NCBI GenBank assembly: GCA_022482815.1
Contig: JAKVOM010000001.1
Coordinates: 2,190,946 to 2,254,945, forward strand
Direction of reading: 5' to 3'
Length of the DNA: 64,000 bases
Origin: Acidaminococcus sp.
GTDB lineage: Bacteria; Bacillota; Negativicutes; Acidaminococcales; Acidaminococcaceae
A model generated the notes under the pieces. That model saw only the letters and a list, made by a program, of their open reading frames with translations. It was not told the DNA's origin and made no database searches. Below are positions 1 to 9,281 of this stretch, piece by piece. Each line of letters starts with the position of its first letter. Within the stretch, counting starts at the first letter, position 1. The position numbers and the translations under genes were made by a program.

Positions 1-1113
1 CTTGGCATTCAGCAAATCCGTACCCTGTTCCAGGGTCTGGAGGAAGCTGCTTTCTTCCATGTCGATGACTTTCTCGATAAATTCTTTCTTTTCGACAAGT
101 TCCTTGTAATGGTCACCGTACATTTCGATAACCTTGTCGGCAAGCTTAACGAGGAACTTATCATGGATACCAATGAGGCGGCCATGACGAACGGCACGGC
201 GCAGTACGCGGCGCAGCACATAACCGCGGCCTTCGTTGGACGGCAGGATGCCGTCGCCGATCATAAAGGTGACACTGCGGGCATGGTCGGCAATAACCTT
301 CAGGGAAACATCCGTTGCCGCATCGGCATTGTACTTCTTACCGGAAATCGCACAGGCCATTTCAATGAGCGGGAAAATCAAATCCGTTTCAAAGTTGGAC
401 GGCTTGCCCTGGATAACGGAAGCCAGACGTTCCAGACCGGCACCGGTATCGATGTTCTTATGAACCAGCGGCGTATACGTACCATCAGCGTTCTGGTTGT
501 ACTGAGTGAATACGAGGTTCCATAGTTCGAGGAAACGACCGCAGTCGCAGCCGGGGCCGCAAGTCGGTTTGCCGCAGCCTTTATCGGCGCCGAGGTCGAT
601 ATGGATTTCGGAGTCAGGACCGCACGGGCCGCTGCCGATTTCCCAGAAGTTATCTTCCAGACGTACGATTCTCTCATCAGGCACACCTACTACATCGTGC
701 CAGATATGATAAGCTTCATCGTCTTTCGGATAAATGGTGATCCACAGTTTGTCAGCCGGGAGTTCCAGTTCCTTGGTCAGAAATTCCCAGGCCCAGGGAA
801 TGACTTCTTTTTTGAAATAATCCCCAAAAGAGAAGTTGCCCAGCATTTCAAAATACGTATGATGGCGGGCCGTATGACCCACGTTTTCAATATCATCGGT
901 GCGGACGCACTTTTGGCAGGTCGTAATTCTCTTGGAAGGCGGCTTCTGCTTGCCCGTGAAGAAAGGCTTGAAAGGCGCCATACCGGCACCAATCAGGAGC
1001 AGCGTCGGATCATCGTGAGGAATGAGGGACGCACTCGGAAGGACCAGATGACCGCGGGCCTTGAAGAAGTCCAGATACTTTTGACGAATTTCATTACCGG
1101 TTAAATATTTCAT
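1..1113 (-). CDS. alaS: alanyl-tRNA synthetase, N-terminal part (cut by window edge)
   Basis: Class II aminoacyl-tRNA synthetase that charges tRNA-Ala in the cytoplasm. Reading leftward from the ATG at 1111-1113 gives an open frame of about 371 residues that leaves the window without a stop. It begins [17 protein letters not shown] and contains the family's catalytic-core signatures: [52 protein letters not shown], and [25 protein letters not shown] ribosome site precedes the start by a short spacer. The editing and C-Ala domains lie outside the window. No T-box leader is visible in the roughly 190 bp upstream. Confidence 0.96.
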   Translation of the reverse strand, partial: MKYLTGNEIRQKYLDFFKARGHLVLPSASLIPHDDPTLLLIGAGMAPFKPFFTGKQKPPSKRITTCQKCVRTDDIENVGHTARHHTYFEMLGNFSFGDYFKKEVIPWAWEFLTKELELPADKLWITIYPKDDEAYHIWHDVVGVPDERIVRLEDNFWEIGSGPCGPDSEIHIDLGADKGCGKPTCGPGCDCGRFLELWNLVFTQYNQNADGTYTPLVHKNIDTGAGLERLASVIQGKPSNFETDLIFPLIEMACAISGKKYNADAATDVSLKVIADHARSVTFMIGDGILPSNEGRGYVLRRVLRRAVRHGRLIGIHDKFLVKLADKVIEMYGDHYKELVEKKEFIEKVIDMEESSFLQTLEQGTDLLNAK

Positions 1114-1237
1114 TCATCTATCTCCCAACGTCATTTAATCGCAGCAGGAACGAGCAAGTCCCGCCCTGCCAAAAAGCTTTCAAGCATCCGTAAATTATAT
1201 AAAAATAACGGAAAAGTGTCAATTAAGAGGAAAATCC

Positions 1238-1280
1238 GACAGGCCAGAGATGGCTAAAAGAAACAAATCTACGGCCTGTC
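1238..1280 (-). terminator. possible terminator of the aminotransferase gene
   Basis: An 8-bp inverted repeat GACAGGCC / GGCCTGTC encloses about 27 nt, directly after the aminotransferase stop. On the minus strand it is followed by a short T-rich stretch. The loop is long and the T-run weak, so this is tentative. Confidence 0.4.
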
Positions 1281-1305
1281 GTGACAAATTCATATAAAAT
1301 TGGCT

Positions 1306-2490
1306 TTATTTATATTCCGCGGCCAGTTTCTTAAAGAGCGGCAGGCTGCGGCGAATCGTATCCTGATTAATGCAGTAGGAAGCACGGAAATAACCGGGGC
1401 ATCCGAAATCAGTACCGGGAACGAGGAGCAGATCGTACTTCTTTGCACGTTCGCAGAAAGCATAATCATCATCTTCGAGGCACTTCGGGAAGAGATAGAA
1501 AGCACCCTGCGGTTTCACACAGGAAATACCGGCTTCCATCAGGCCCTGGTACAGAAGACGTCCATTTTCTTCATACGGCTTGATATTGGAAGGTTTGCCT
1601 GCACAGCGAGCCACTACGAGCTGCCACAGGGACGGTGCATTGACGTGAGTCAGAATGCGGGCAGCACCGGCAATAGCGCCATAGACTTTGGCAAATTCAT
1701 CCACTTCGGAAGGAACGACAATATAACCGATACGTTCCCCCGGAAGCGAGAAGGATTTACTGTAAGAATAGCAGACCAGCGTATTGCGATAGTACAGCGG
1801 CACATAAGGCACCGTCAGACCATCGTAAACGATTTCACGATACGGTTCATCACTGATGATGAAAATCGGATGACCATATTCTTTTTGCTTCTTTTCGAGG
1901 ATGGCAGCAAGACTCTTGATGGTTTCCTCGGAATAGACCGTACCACTCGGGTTATTCGGAGAATTGATGATTACACCCTTCGTATGAGGCGTCAGTGCTT
2001 TTTCAAGTTCATCCAGGTTAATCTGAAAAGCCTTTAAATCTGCAGGAACGACGACAAGGCGTGCACCCGTAGATTCAACAAAGCAGCGATATTCAGGGAA
2101 GAACGGAGCCACTACGACGAATTCGTCTCCTTCCTCGGCCAAGGCCTTGAAAGAAATCGTGCAGGAAGCAGCCGCACCGCAAGTCATGAAGAGATTATCT
2201 CTCGTGAAGTGCGTGCCAAAACGCCGGTTGATATCGGCAGAAATCGTATCACGTACCTGCGGGTTGCCGGGAGCAACCGTATAGCTGTGAATCTCCTGCG
2301 GCGTCATGGTCGTCATAATATCGATGACGGCTTCCTTGATAAATTCCGGAGCCGGGACGTTCGGATTACCCAGACTGTAGTCGAAGATATTTTCTTCGCC
2401 GACTTCGGCGGCACGTTTCCGTCCGTATTCAAAAATCGTACGGATCGTAGACTTCTTGGACCCCAATTCATACATTTTTTCATTAACCAT
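1306..2490 (-). CDS. class I/II PLP-dependent aminotransferase (aspartate aminotransferase-like)
   Basis: Fold-type I pyridoxal-phosphate aminotransferase of 394 residues, a normal length for the family. Visible signatures are the SPNNPSG motif (residues 177-183), ISDEPYRE with the ring-binding Asp (about 214), and CYSYSKSFSLPGERIGYI carrying the Schiff-base Lys (245). The usual reaction is amino-group transfer between an amino acid and a 2-oxoacid such as 2-oxoglutarate; the substrate cannot be read from the sequence. It stands alone, with alaS downstream after a possible terminator. An aspartate or broad-specificity role is the most likely. Confidence 0.9.
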   Translation of the reverse strand: MVNEKMYELGSKKSTIRTIFEYGRKRAAEVGEENIFDYSLGNPNVPAPEFIKEAVIDIMTTMTPQEIHSYTVAPGNPQVRDTISADINRRFGTHFTRDNLFMTCGAAASCTISFKALAEEGDEFVVVAPFFPEYRCFVESTGARLVVVPADLKAFQINLDELEKALTPHTKGVIINSPNNPSGTVYSEETIKSLAAILEKKQKEYGHPIFIISDEPYREIVYDGLTVPYVPLYYRNTLVCYSYSKSFSLPGERIGYIVVPSEVDEFAKVYGAIAGAARILTHVNAPSLWQLVVARCAGKPSNIKPYEENGRLLYQGLMEAGISCVKPQGAFYLFPKCLEDDDYAFCERAKKYDLLLVPGTDFGCPGYFRASYCINQDTIRRSLPLFKKLAAEYK

Positions 2491-2580
2491 GGATTTGTCC
2501 CCTACTTTCTATCTATCATTTATACGTTGTCAACAGAAACATACATAATTATTTTAACACGGTTAATGGGCACATGCTAG

Positions 2581-2945
2581 GGTGAATATAAGCTGTGGTG
2601 CTATCGCGCTTTTGGCATATGGCTTTTAGCCCCATTTGAATCAGAAGATAAAGTGGCTAGTGGATAGTGGTGAGCGGTTAGTACTGTAGTGCGGGCAATT
2701 CATTGCGGATTTTTATCAGACCGATAGCTACGGTTAGCAGTAAAGCACTTTGGGCATTTGGCAAATGGCTTTTAGCCCATTTGTATCAGGGGATAAATGC
2801 AGCATGAAGTAAAAGAAGCTATCCCTCCATCGCAAGCGATTCTCCTTCTTCCAGTGCGACACGCGGCCAGAGAATAAAAAAGAGCCTTTGAAAAAATAAA
2901 ATGCGCATTTGGCTTATAGCCTATGGCATATAGTCTCGTTTGCAG
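2581..2945. repeat. mosaic of interspersed repeat fragments (C, D and A modules)
   Basis: No gene is seen here. The stretch holds several copies of the GGCATTTGGC / GCTTTTAGC type tract (D; near 2606-2640, 2745-2790, 2900-2945), a GTGGATAGTGGTG tract (C; about 2655-2690) and a fragment of the right end of repeat A in reverse orientation (AGCTATCCCTCCATCGC, near 2818). The same modules recur throughout the window. Confidence 0.7.
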
Positions 2946-2980
2946 CAGTATGGTAAAACTTTTGATTCAAATTAAATATA

Positions 2981-3024
2981 AAAACCCTAAAATTTATCAG
3001 ATAACCTGAATTTTAGGATTTTTA
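2981..3024. terminator. orphan bidirectional terminator-like hairpin
   Basis: The arms AAACCCTAAAATTT and AATTTTAGGATTTTT form a stem-loop with A/T runs on both sides. No gene ends immediately beside it, so it is either an orphan or shields the repeat block. Confidence 0.5.
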
Positions 3025-3098
3025 TAAGTTCGTAGAAAAATGCCCTGGCAATTTTTCTTCCACGGGCGGGATGCGGACGGCGGGCTGCGGAAAGCGTG

Positions 3099-3149
3099 AA
3101 AAAGGGGCTGCGAAATAATGCACACGCATTATCTCACAGTCCCTTTTTT
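3099..3149 (-). terminator. terminator of the DUF134-NifX gene
   Basis: Long hairpin just past the stop codon. On the minus strand one arm reads GGGACTGTGAGATAATGC, the loop is GTGT, the second arm is GCATTATTTCGCAGCCCC, and a T-run follows. Confidence 0.85.
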
Positions 3150-3157
3150 ATGCTATA

Positions 3158-3895
3158 TCAGGCGTGGCAGCCGCCTTGTTCGTGATGACCGCAGCCATTA
3201 TGATGGTGGCCGCAGGCATGGTCATGGTGCCCACAGGAAGGGGCTTCATTTGAATATTCGAGTGTACCTGCCGCATAAGCTGCAGCAGCGTCATCACAGG
3301 AACCGGTTACGCCCGGAAAGAATTGAATATTTTCTGCTGCCAGGGCCTGCCGGGCGCCACCGCCGATACCGCCGCAAAGGACAACATCGACATTGGCACC
3401 TTTAAGGAAACCGCTGAGCGCTCCGTGACCTTGACCGTTAGTCGGTAAGAGCGTCGAAGATACAACTGCACCATTTTCGATATCATAGACTTTAAACTGT
3501 TCCGTTTTTCCGAAATGCTGAAAAACTTCTCCTTCTTCACAAGGAATTGCGACTCTCATTACATCAGATCCTTTCTTTAACAGCAGGGCCTCCGGGTAAA
3601 GCGGAGAACGTTTCAGTTCATAGCGGCCGCCGGCCACGACAAGATTCTTTCCGTTTACCAGGCAATCAGCCAGGACAAAACGAGCATGGTCATAAATATC
3701 GGTTACAGTCGTTCGCGCAACGTGCATCCTTTCGGCGCATTCCTGCTGCGTCAAATGCTCCCAATCAATGAGACGGATTGTCTCAAATTCTTCAACGGTA
3801 AGAACGGCCGTCTCGGCTTGGCTCGATTCTTCCGGACCAAAACTATTCCACTGCGGATAGGATTCCACAAAGCGGCACCGTTTCATTCTGCCCAT
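3158..3895 (-). CDS. DUF134 (UPF0251) DNA-binding domain fused to a NifX/NifB-type cofactor domain
   Basis: 245-residue two-domain protein. Residues 1-95 match the DUF134/UPF0251 family (MKRCRFVE start, then a helix-turn-helix around 45-66, LTQQECAERMHVARTTVT). Residues 112-215 match the dinitrogenase iron-molybdenum cofactor (NifX/NifB C-terminal) family: VAIPCEEGEVFQHFG and VVLCGGIGGGARQAL. The tail (219-245) is very rich in His and Cys and looks metal-binding. Known members of the second family bind metal clusters; the combination suggests a metal- or cluster-sensing regulator, which is inference. No nif genes are nearby. Its promoter carries two identical palindromes, consistent with autoregulation. 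Confidence 0.85.
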   Translation of the reverse strand: MGRMKRCRFVESYPQWNSFGPEESSQAETAVLTVEEFETIRLIDWEHLTQQECAERMHVARTTVTDIYDHARFVLADCLVNGKNLVVAGGRYELKRSPLYPEALLLKKGSDVMRVAIPCEEGEVFQHFGKTEQFKVYDIENGAVVSSTLLPTNGQGHGALSGFLKGANVDVVLCGGIGGGARQALAAENIQFFPGVTGSCDDAAAAYAAGTLEYSNEAPSCGHHDHACGHHHNGCGHHEQGGCHA

Positions 3896-3918
3896 AGCGT
3901 AGCACCTTTCTTATTTTT

Positions 3919-3958
3919 GACATATGTCAAGTATAACATTATTTTCGACATATGTCAA
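3919..3958 (-). promoter_or_regulatory. sigma-70-type promoter with twin GACATATGTC operators
   Basis: On the minus strand TTGACA (3958-3953), a 17-nt spacer and TATACT (3935-3930) form a near-consensus promoter. Two copies of the perfect palindrome GACATATGTC lie at 3947-3956, overlapping the -35 and spacer, and at 3919-3928, just after the -10. Centre-to-centre spacing is 28 bp. This is a classic layout for repression, most simply by the DUF134-NifX protein itself. Confidence 0.75.
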
Positions 3959-3962
3959 AAAA

Positions 3963-4100
3963 AAGCTATGGGCCGATTGCATCGGCCGGCTGGACTGCCG
4001 AAGGCAGCCAGCTTTGCGAAGCGCCAATAAATGGCACTTCGCGGGCTTTGGGCACCTGCGGTGCCCGGCGGAAAAGAGGAATTTCAAACTTGACGGTTTA
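3963..4100. repeat. mini-palindrome cluster (P type)
   Basis: A run of adjacent small hairpins with different stems: GGCCGATTGCATCGGCC, CTGCCGAAGGCAG, a GCGAAGCGCC / GGCACTTCGC pair, and GGGCACCTGCGGTGCCC. The same set, reordered and with altered loops, recurs near 10204 and 23045. Confidence 0.75.
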
Positions 4101-4107
4101 GCTTCAT

Positions 4108-4152
4108 AAAAATACCCTCCTTGCTGATTGATCCAGCAAGGAAGGTATTTTG
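4108..4152 (-). terminator. terminator of the tricarboxylate operon
   Basis: The inverted repeat AAAATACC..CCTTGCTG and CAGCAAGG..GGTATTTT sits about 45 bp after the aconitase-like stop. It is a strong stem with T-rich ends on both strands. Confidence 0.85.
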
Positions 4153-4194
4153 TGAAGAGCGACGAACCCTTCATCTTAGGGAATGAATGTTTAA

Positions 4195-6492
4195 TTAACG
4201 GCGGGCGCGATTGAAGTTAATCAGGCAGCCGGCTTTGATGATTTCTTTTTCTTCTCCATTCAGTGGCAAAATATAGAGCGTCATAGCTTTTGCCTCGCCC
4301 TTTTTCAGAACATAGGCTTTGATATTATCCAACTTGCCGTCCAAGGCTTCACGAATATGAGGCACAAAGACGAAATCTCCGACTTCAAAAGGAATTTCCT
4401 CTTCCTTCAGATGGAACGGAATCATACCCCAGTTGATTACGTTGCTGCGATACCGTTTAGTCGCATACTCGCGGGTGATATTGGCAAGTCCGCCAATGAC
4501 TCGCTGACAGCTTGCAGCCTGTTCACGGGCTGAACCATCACCTGGTTTATTGGCATAAATAGTGGAACCGATTTCTGTATTGCTAAGATCCGCTTTTTCC
4601 ATACCAGCAATATGATGGATTACGTCAAATGCCGCTTTCACATCGGCATCTTTTGCAAGAACATCTTCTCCCTTTTCACGGGCAAGTTCCAGTTCCTTGA
4701 CAGCCTTCGTGCGGCCCACATACTGAGGATCACGGCGGCTCAAGGTAAATTCTGCAAGTCCCATCGGATTGGAACGGAAAGACGCCGTTTCTCCCGAAGG
4801 AATCAGTTCATCCGTTGTTGTAACGGGGTCTTCGATTCTGGAGCAAACCCGGAGGAGAATATTGTCGCTCAGAGGCGGCAGCTCCGGCCATGCCTTGATA
4901 TTGGGTCCTTCATAAAGCTTCTCTTTCGGATGAGCTTTGCCAAAGCCTTCATAGACGCGGGCTTTGTAGGCACTGTCATCAAAATGATAGGTTGGAACAT
5001 GGCCAAAGGCATCGGCGAATGCCTCTGCACTCGTAAGAACGCCATGGTTGGCTGCCGTAGCAGCAATGCTGCGGGCATCCATGAGTGCCACTGCTGCCAT
5101 CTGCCCCTTGCCTGGCTTACTGCCTTCGCGGTTCGGGAAGTTACGCGTCGTATGACGGATAGAGAACCCATTATTATTCGGCGTGTCGCCGGCTCCGAAG
5201 CAAGGTCCGCAGAAACAGGTCTTAATTACGGCACCGCAGGCCATAAGATCCGTCAGATAACCCTTTCTTGCAAGATCCATATAAACCGGCATGGAAGAAG
5301 GATATACACTGAGCGTAAATTCGCCCGCTCCGATAGAACGATTCTTGAGAAGGCTCGCTGCTTCTACGACATTCGTATAGTTACCGCCGGCACAACCACC
5401 GATAATGCCCTGCTGAACCATGAAATGACCATTTTGAACCTTGTCGGTCAGCGTATAGGAAGCACGGCCCTGGCTGACTGCTTCGGCCTTCTTTTCCGTC
5501 TCACGGAGGATATCCATAAGGTTGGCATTAAATTCATCAATTTCATAGGCATTGGAAGGATGAAAGGGAAGCGCAATCATTGGTTTGATTGTCGATAAAT
5601 CAATATAAACGCAGCCGTCATAGTAAGCGACATCGGCCGGATTGAGTTCCTTATAATCACCGGCACGGCCGTGTTCCGTCAGGAAGGCCTTCGTATCCTC
5701 ATCCGTCCTCCAGATGGAAGAAAGGCATGTCGTTTCTGTCGTCATGACATCAATACCATTGCGGTAATCTGTCGTCATGGACGAAACGCCGGGTCCTACA
5801 AATTCCATAATCTTATTCTTCACATAGCCTTTTTCGAAAACGGCACGGCAAATCGCAAGGGCAATATCGTGAGGTCCGACCCAGGGCGCCGGTTTCCCCG
5901 TAAGATAAATAGCGACAACATCCGGATAAGGAGTATCCCAGGTATCCCCCAGAATCTGTTTATCGAGTTCGCCGCCTCCTTCACCGACAGCAATGGTGCC
6001 AAGCGCGCCATAGCGGGTGTGGCTGTCACTGCCAAGAATCATCTTGCCGCAGCCGGCAAACATTTCACGCATATACTGGTGAATCACGGCCACATGGGGC
6101 GGAACAAAGATGCCGCCATATTTCTTGCAGGCCGAAAGTCCAAACATGTGGTCATCTTCGTTGATAGTTCCTCCGACAGCACACAGGGAATTATGGCAGC
6201 AAGTCAGGACATAAGGCATAGGGAACTTATCCATGCCGGAAGCGCGGGCCGTCTGAATAATGCCGACATAAGTAATGTCATGGCTCGTAAGGGCGTCAAA
6301 TTTAATTTTGAGATTCGCCATGTCCTTGTTCTTGTTGTGAGCCTTCAGAATACCATAGGCAATGGTTCCTTTCTTCGCCTCGGCTGCACTGACCTTATGA
6401 CCGACATGCTGTTCCACTTCATATACTTGTTCTTCGGGAATCATTTCTGTGCCGTGGAGCAAATATACACCTTTATCAAATAACTTAATCAT
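4195..6492 (-). CDS. aconitase-superfamily hydratase (YbhJ-like)
   Basis: 765-residue member of the aconitase superfamily. These enzymes use a [4Fe-4S] cluster to dehydrate and rehydrate tricarboxylates such as citrate or aconitate. Cluster-ligand candidates are Cys367 ([13 protein letters not shown]) and Cys428/Cys431 ([15 protein letters not shown]); [12 protein letters not shown] (about 154-165) is the substrate-binding signature. The C-terminal swivel domain is recognisable ([39 protein letters not shown]). It resembles the uncharacterised E. coli YbhJ branch more than housekeeping AcnA/AcnB; that is recognition from memory. It is last in a leftward set behind a carrier and a PrpF-like isomerase, which suggests it handles an imported tricarboxylate. 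Confidence 0.85.
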   Translation of the reverse strand: MIKLFDKGVYLLHGTEMIPEEQVYEVEQHVGHKVSAAEAKKGTIAYGILKAHNKNKDMANLKIKFDALTSHDITYVGIIQTARASGMDKFPMPYVLTCCHNSLCAVGGTINEDDHMFGLSACKKYGGIFVPPHVAVIHQYMREMFAGCGKMILGSDSHTRYGALGTIAVGEGGGELDKQILGDTWDTPYPDVVAIYLTGKPAPWVGPHDIALAICRAVFEKGYVKNKIMEFVGPGVSSMTTDYRNGIDVMTTETTCLSSIWRTDEDTKAFLTEHGRAGDYKELNPADVAYYDGCVYIDLSTIKPMIALPFHPSNAYEIDEFNANLMDILRETEKKAEAVSQGRASYTLTDKVQNGHFMVQQGIIGGCAGGNYTNVVEAASLLKNRSIGAGEFTLSVYPSSMPVYMDLARKGYLTDLMACGAVIKTCFCGPCFGAGDTPNNNGFSIRHTTRNFPNREGSKPGKGQMAAVALMDARSIAATAANHGVLTSAEAFADAFGHVPTYHFDDSAYKARVYEGFGKAHPKEKLYEGPNIKAWPELPPLSDNILLRVCSRIEDPVTTTDELIPSGETASFRSNPMGLAEFTLSRRDPQYVGRTKAVKELELAREKGEDVLAKDADVKAAFDVIHHIAGMEKADLSNTEIGSTIYANKPGDGSAREQAASCQRVIGGLANITREYATKRYRSNVINWGMIPFHLKEEEIPFEVGDFVFVPHIREALDGKLDNIKAYVLKKGEAKAMTLYILPLNGEEKEIIKAGCLINFNRARR

Positions 6493-6526
6493 AGTTATTT
6501 CTCCTCTCTTACCTTACATACGATTC

Positions 6527-7789
6527 CTAAATAAGACCGCCCAGGTTAAACACATGGAGGGCTGCCATGAGGACATTCACACCTACATTGGCGACAGATA
6601 GCAGGAAGAGTGTCTTAAACATGTTGTTCATTTCTTCCGTCGTGGTCTGTTTAGCAGCCGAATAACTCGACATGATAATGGCACCACCGGTAGAAAGCGG
6701 ACTGATCGCCGCGGCAAAACTGGTAGCCGTAATGGCGGAAATGAGCTCAACATACCCTACCTGACCGGCAAAAGTCTTGGCAATCTGGTCGGCAATCGGA
6801 TACAACGTCGGCATAACAACACCGGTTGTGGAGCTGACCCAGGACAAAATACCACTCGTAGCAGCAATGATAGGAACAGCAGTGTTCTCATTCATATGAC
6901 TTGCAAGAAAGTCTGAAATTAACTTGATGCCGCCCAATTTCGTCAGAACATTAACCAGAACCCCTACGCCGCAAATCATCATCAGCGTGCCCCAGAGAAT
7001 TTGTTTAATGGCTTGTTTTTCATCGGCGCATCTCAGAAGAATCAAAACGGATGCTGCGGCGAAAGCGAAGAGCCCTGTATCAAACTTGAAGCCGATGCAG
7101 AAGATCACCATAGCTACGATAGCGCCAATCGTAATTTTCTGTTCATGATTGAATGCAGGAATTTCCGAAAGTTTCAAAGGGTTATCAGCCTTTACCTTCC
7201 AGCCCTTGTACCCTATATAAACAATCAGAGTAAAAACAAATCCGGATAACAAAGTTGAAATAAAGAGGTGAGCACCAAATCCGCTGTAGCCCATCGGTTC
7301 GGACAGATTCTTTGCCAGGATACCCGTCAGGGAAAGCACGGAAGCACAGCCCGCATTGGCGCCCAGCTTTGCATACAGTGCCGTAGCCATTGGGTTGATG
7401 CCCATTTCAAAAGCCAGATAAACAGCGAAAGTCGTCATCAGGATCCCCGAAGCAATATGGCCGGGTCCGATAGCGGAAATGAAAGCCGAGAGAACGAACA
7501 TCAGGATAGGGATGAGATACGTTCTTTTTCCTACCAGAGCCACAATTTTCTTAGAGAAAAGATCAAGGGTGCCATTAGCAGACGCCATACCAAAAAGGAA
7601 GGTAACGCCGACGAGTGTGACGAACATGGAACTGGAAAAACCGGCTGCAATCTGTTTGGCACTCATATTTCCCACTGTACCCAGCAGAAAGGCAGCACCG
7701 ATTGAGAAGAAACCGATATTTACTTTTTTGATGAATCCTACAGCAACAACTATAGCAAGTACAATCAGAGATATAGCAGCTAAACTCAT
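6527..7789 (-). CDS. MatC/SLC13-like carboxylate carrier
   Basis: 420-residue polytopic membrane protein with roughly 10-12 hydrophobic segments and hardly any soluble domain. The N-terminus (SLAAISLIVLAIVVAVGFIKK, then GVTFLFGMASANGTLD) is typical of the MatC dicarboxylate-carrier N-terminal family. The internal repeat contains SSTTGVVMPTLYP and AAISPLSTGGAIIMSSYS, resembling the substrate hairpins of the ion-transporter superfamily. It lies 15 bp after the PrpF-like gene and 34 bp before the aconitase-like gene, so it is probably co-transcribed. Substrate is inferred from context: a tri- or dicarboxylate. Confidence 0.8.
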   Translation of the reverse strand: MSLAAISLIVLAIVVAVGFIKKVNIGFFSIGAAFLLGTVGNMSAKQIAAGFSSSMFVTLVGVTFLFGMASANGTLDLFSKKIVALVGKRTYLIPILMFVLSAFISAIGPGHIASGILMTTFAVYLAFEMGINPMATALYAKLGANAGCASVLSLTGILAKNLSEPMGYSGFGAHLFISTLLSGFVFTLIVYIGYKGWKVKADNPLKLSEIPAFNHEQKITIGAIVAMVIFCIGFKFDTGLFAFAAASVLILLRCADEKQAIKQILWGTLMMICGVGVLVNVLTKLGGIKLISDFLASHMNENTAVPIIAATSGILSWVSSTTGVVMPTLYPIADQIAKTFAGQVGYVELISAITATSFAAAISPLSTGGAIIMSSYSAAKQTTTEEMNNMFKTLFLLSVANVGVNVLMAALHVFNLGGLI

Positions 7790-7804
7790 AACAGATGCCT
7801 CCTT

Positions 7805-8971
7805 TTATTTCATAACAGCAGCTTTGCCCGACAGATGAACTCTGGCAATTCCTTCCATAAGAAGATTTGCCGTACGATATCCGTAGGTTTCTTTAATAGT
7901 CGGGATATCGCCATTTTCGTCTGCAATCACACCACAAGTAAGAATTCCGGAACCATGACCAATCCTGACTTCAGGAAGTTTGGCCTCTTGGGATAACACT
8001 TCGTTAACAAGGCTTCCGGGGACTGCAGCGGCGGCTGCCGTACACATGGCACCCGTCATGGCATAACTGGGATGAGCCTTCTGCATGCTCATCATGCGTC
8101 CCAAAAGATCTATGTCATGACCGTCTACGTTACTTCCCGAAGATGTTACGTAAGAAGCAGGCGGTGCTACAATCGTCATCTTAGGAATGCCCGGAGTCTC
8201 CCAGGCTGCCTTTTCCCAAGATTCCGTGAGTCCCAATTTAACGGCTGCCGTACCGCGGATCCGTTCCAGACGATTCAGCAGTTCCGCATCGGCGTTTATT
8301 TCATCCGGTGTTTCCGTACCTTTCATATTGACGTCTTCAGCCTTCACAAACACGAGCGGATTCGCCGCATCCACAATGGAGACCCTGACATTTCCGACAC
8401 CTGGCACATCCAACATATCTGCAGCATGACCCGTTGGCAGCAGCCCCTTACCGAGGGTACCGCTTGGATCAACGAAACTCAGCTTGACAGGAGAGGCTGT
8501 GCCGGGTACACCGGCAATTTCGAAATCACCATCGTAAACGACTTCTCCGTCTTTTGTCTTTACAGTCTCATTGATGAGCTTTTTCGTATTCGTGTTGTAG
8601 ACGCGAACCAGCGTTTCATTACCTGTTGCCGGGACAATGCCTTTTTCGATAGCAAAAGGTCCGACACCGGAAGATATATTTCCGCAGTTTCCTCCGTAGC
8701 TCACAACAGCTTTATCTACAGAAACTTGAGCGAAGGTATAATCCACATCCGCGTCAGGGCGATTGGATTTATTGATGATAGCAACCTTGCTCGTTACGGA
8801 CTGGGCACCGCCAAGACCATCGATTTGCTTCTTGTCGGGGCTTCCCATGAGTCTCAGCAAAATGGCATCCCATTCAGAAGGATTTTCCGGCAAATCTTTC
8901 TTCAGAATATAGACGCCTTTACTCGTACCGCCTCTCATAATCGTGACCGGAACCTGAATTTTATTTTCCAT
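7805..8971 (-). CDS. PrpF-family isomerase (aconitate/methylaconitate delta-isomerase type)
   Basis: 388-residue PrpF family protein. The signatures VTIMRGGTSKGVY (N-terminal half) and IDGLGGAQSVTSKVAII are characteristic, and GGNCGNISSGVGPFAIEKG and GHASGILTCG-like segments follow. Characterised PrpF proteins move the double bond of 2-methylaconitate or trans-aconitate without metal or cofactor. Next to a carrier and an aconitase-like hydratase it fits a route trans-aconitate to cis-aconitate to (iso)citrate; this is inference. Related 4-oxalomesaconate tautomerases share the fold, so the exact substrate is open. It is first in its operon, divergent from a LysR gene. Confidence 0.88.
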   Translation of the reverse strand: MENKIQVPVTIMRGGTSKGVYILKKDLPENPSEWDAILLRLMGSPDKKQIDGLGGAQSVTSKVAIINKSNRPDADVDYTFAQVSVDKAVVSYGGNCGNISSGVGPFAIEKGIVPATGNETLVRVYNTNTKKLINETVKTKDGEVVYDGDFEIAGVPGTASPVKLSFVDPSGTLGKGLLPTGHAADMLDVPGVGNVRVSIVDAANPLVFVKAEDVNMKGTETPDEINADAELLNRLERIRGTAAVKLGLTESWEKAAWETPGIPKMTIVAPPASYVTSSGSNVDGHDIDLLGRMMSMQKAHPSYAMTGAMCTAAAAAVPGSLVNEVLSQEAKLPEVRIGHGSGILTCGVIADENGDIPTIKETYGYRTANLLMEGIARVHLSGKAAVMK

Positions 8972-9166
8972 AATGCTGCCTCCTCATATGCAGGAAATAT
9001 TTTTATTTTCTGAAAATATAATACCAACGAATTCGTTATAGGTGAAATTCATGTTACCCATATTTTTTATTCCTTTATTGCATGACATTTTCATTTATTA
9101 ATTTTAAATAATGAGAAGATATCAGCATTTTAGAAAAAAGATGATAAAAAATGACTCTTTTATTTA

Positions 9167-9220
9167 TCATAGTTACAATGCATTTTTTATATATAAACCA
9201 TGGTGATTTTTCATAGTTAC
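9167..9220. promoter_or_regulatory. direct repeat TCATAGTTAC x2 in the divergent LysR/prpF region
   Basis: The 10-mer TCATAGTTAC occurs at 9167-9176 and again at 9211-9220 in the 310-bp AT-rich gap between the divergent genes. A LysR-type regulator usually binds such a region. A likely -10 (TATAAT) for the LysR gene follows at about 9223-9230. Binding is inferred only. Confidence 0.4.
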
Positions 9221-9230
9221 TGATATAATA

Positions 9231-9256
9231 AAAAGGGCCCCTTAAAGGACCCTTGA
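9231..9256. other. hairpin in the LysR gene leader
   Basis: An imperfect stem AAGGG..CCTT / AAGG..CCCTT lies between the putative promoter and ribosome site. It could be a weak terminator for the minus strand (T-run on that side) or a leader structure. Confidence 0.35.
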
Positions 9257-9281
9257 ATTGTCATAAATAAGGAGGAACACT

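Noticed and set aside
1114-1237. T-box leader for alaS
   Set aside because: The gap is too short and lacks a T-box core motif or terminator/antiterminator pair before the start.
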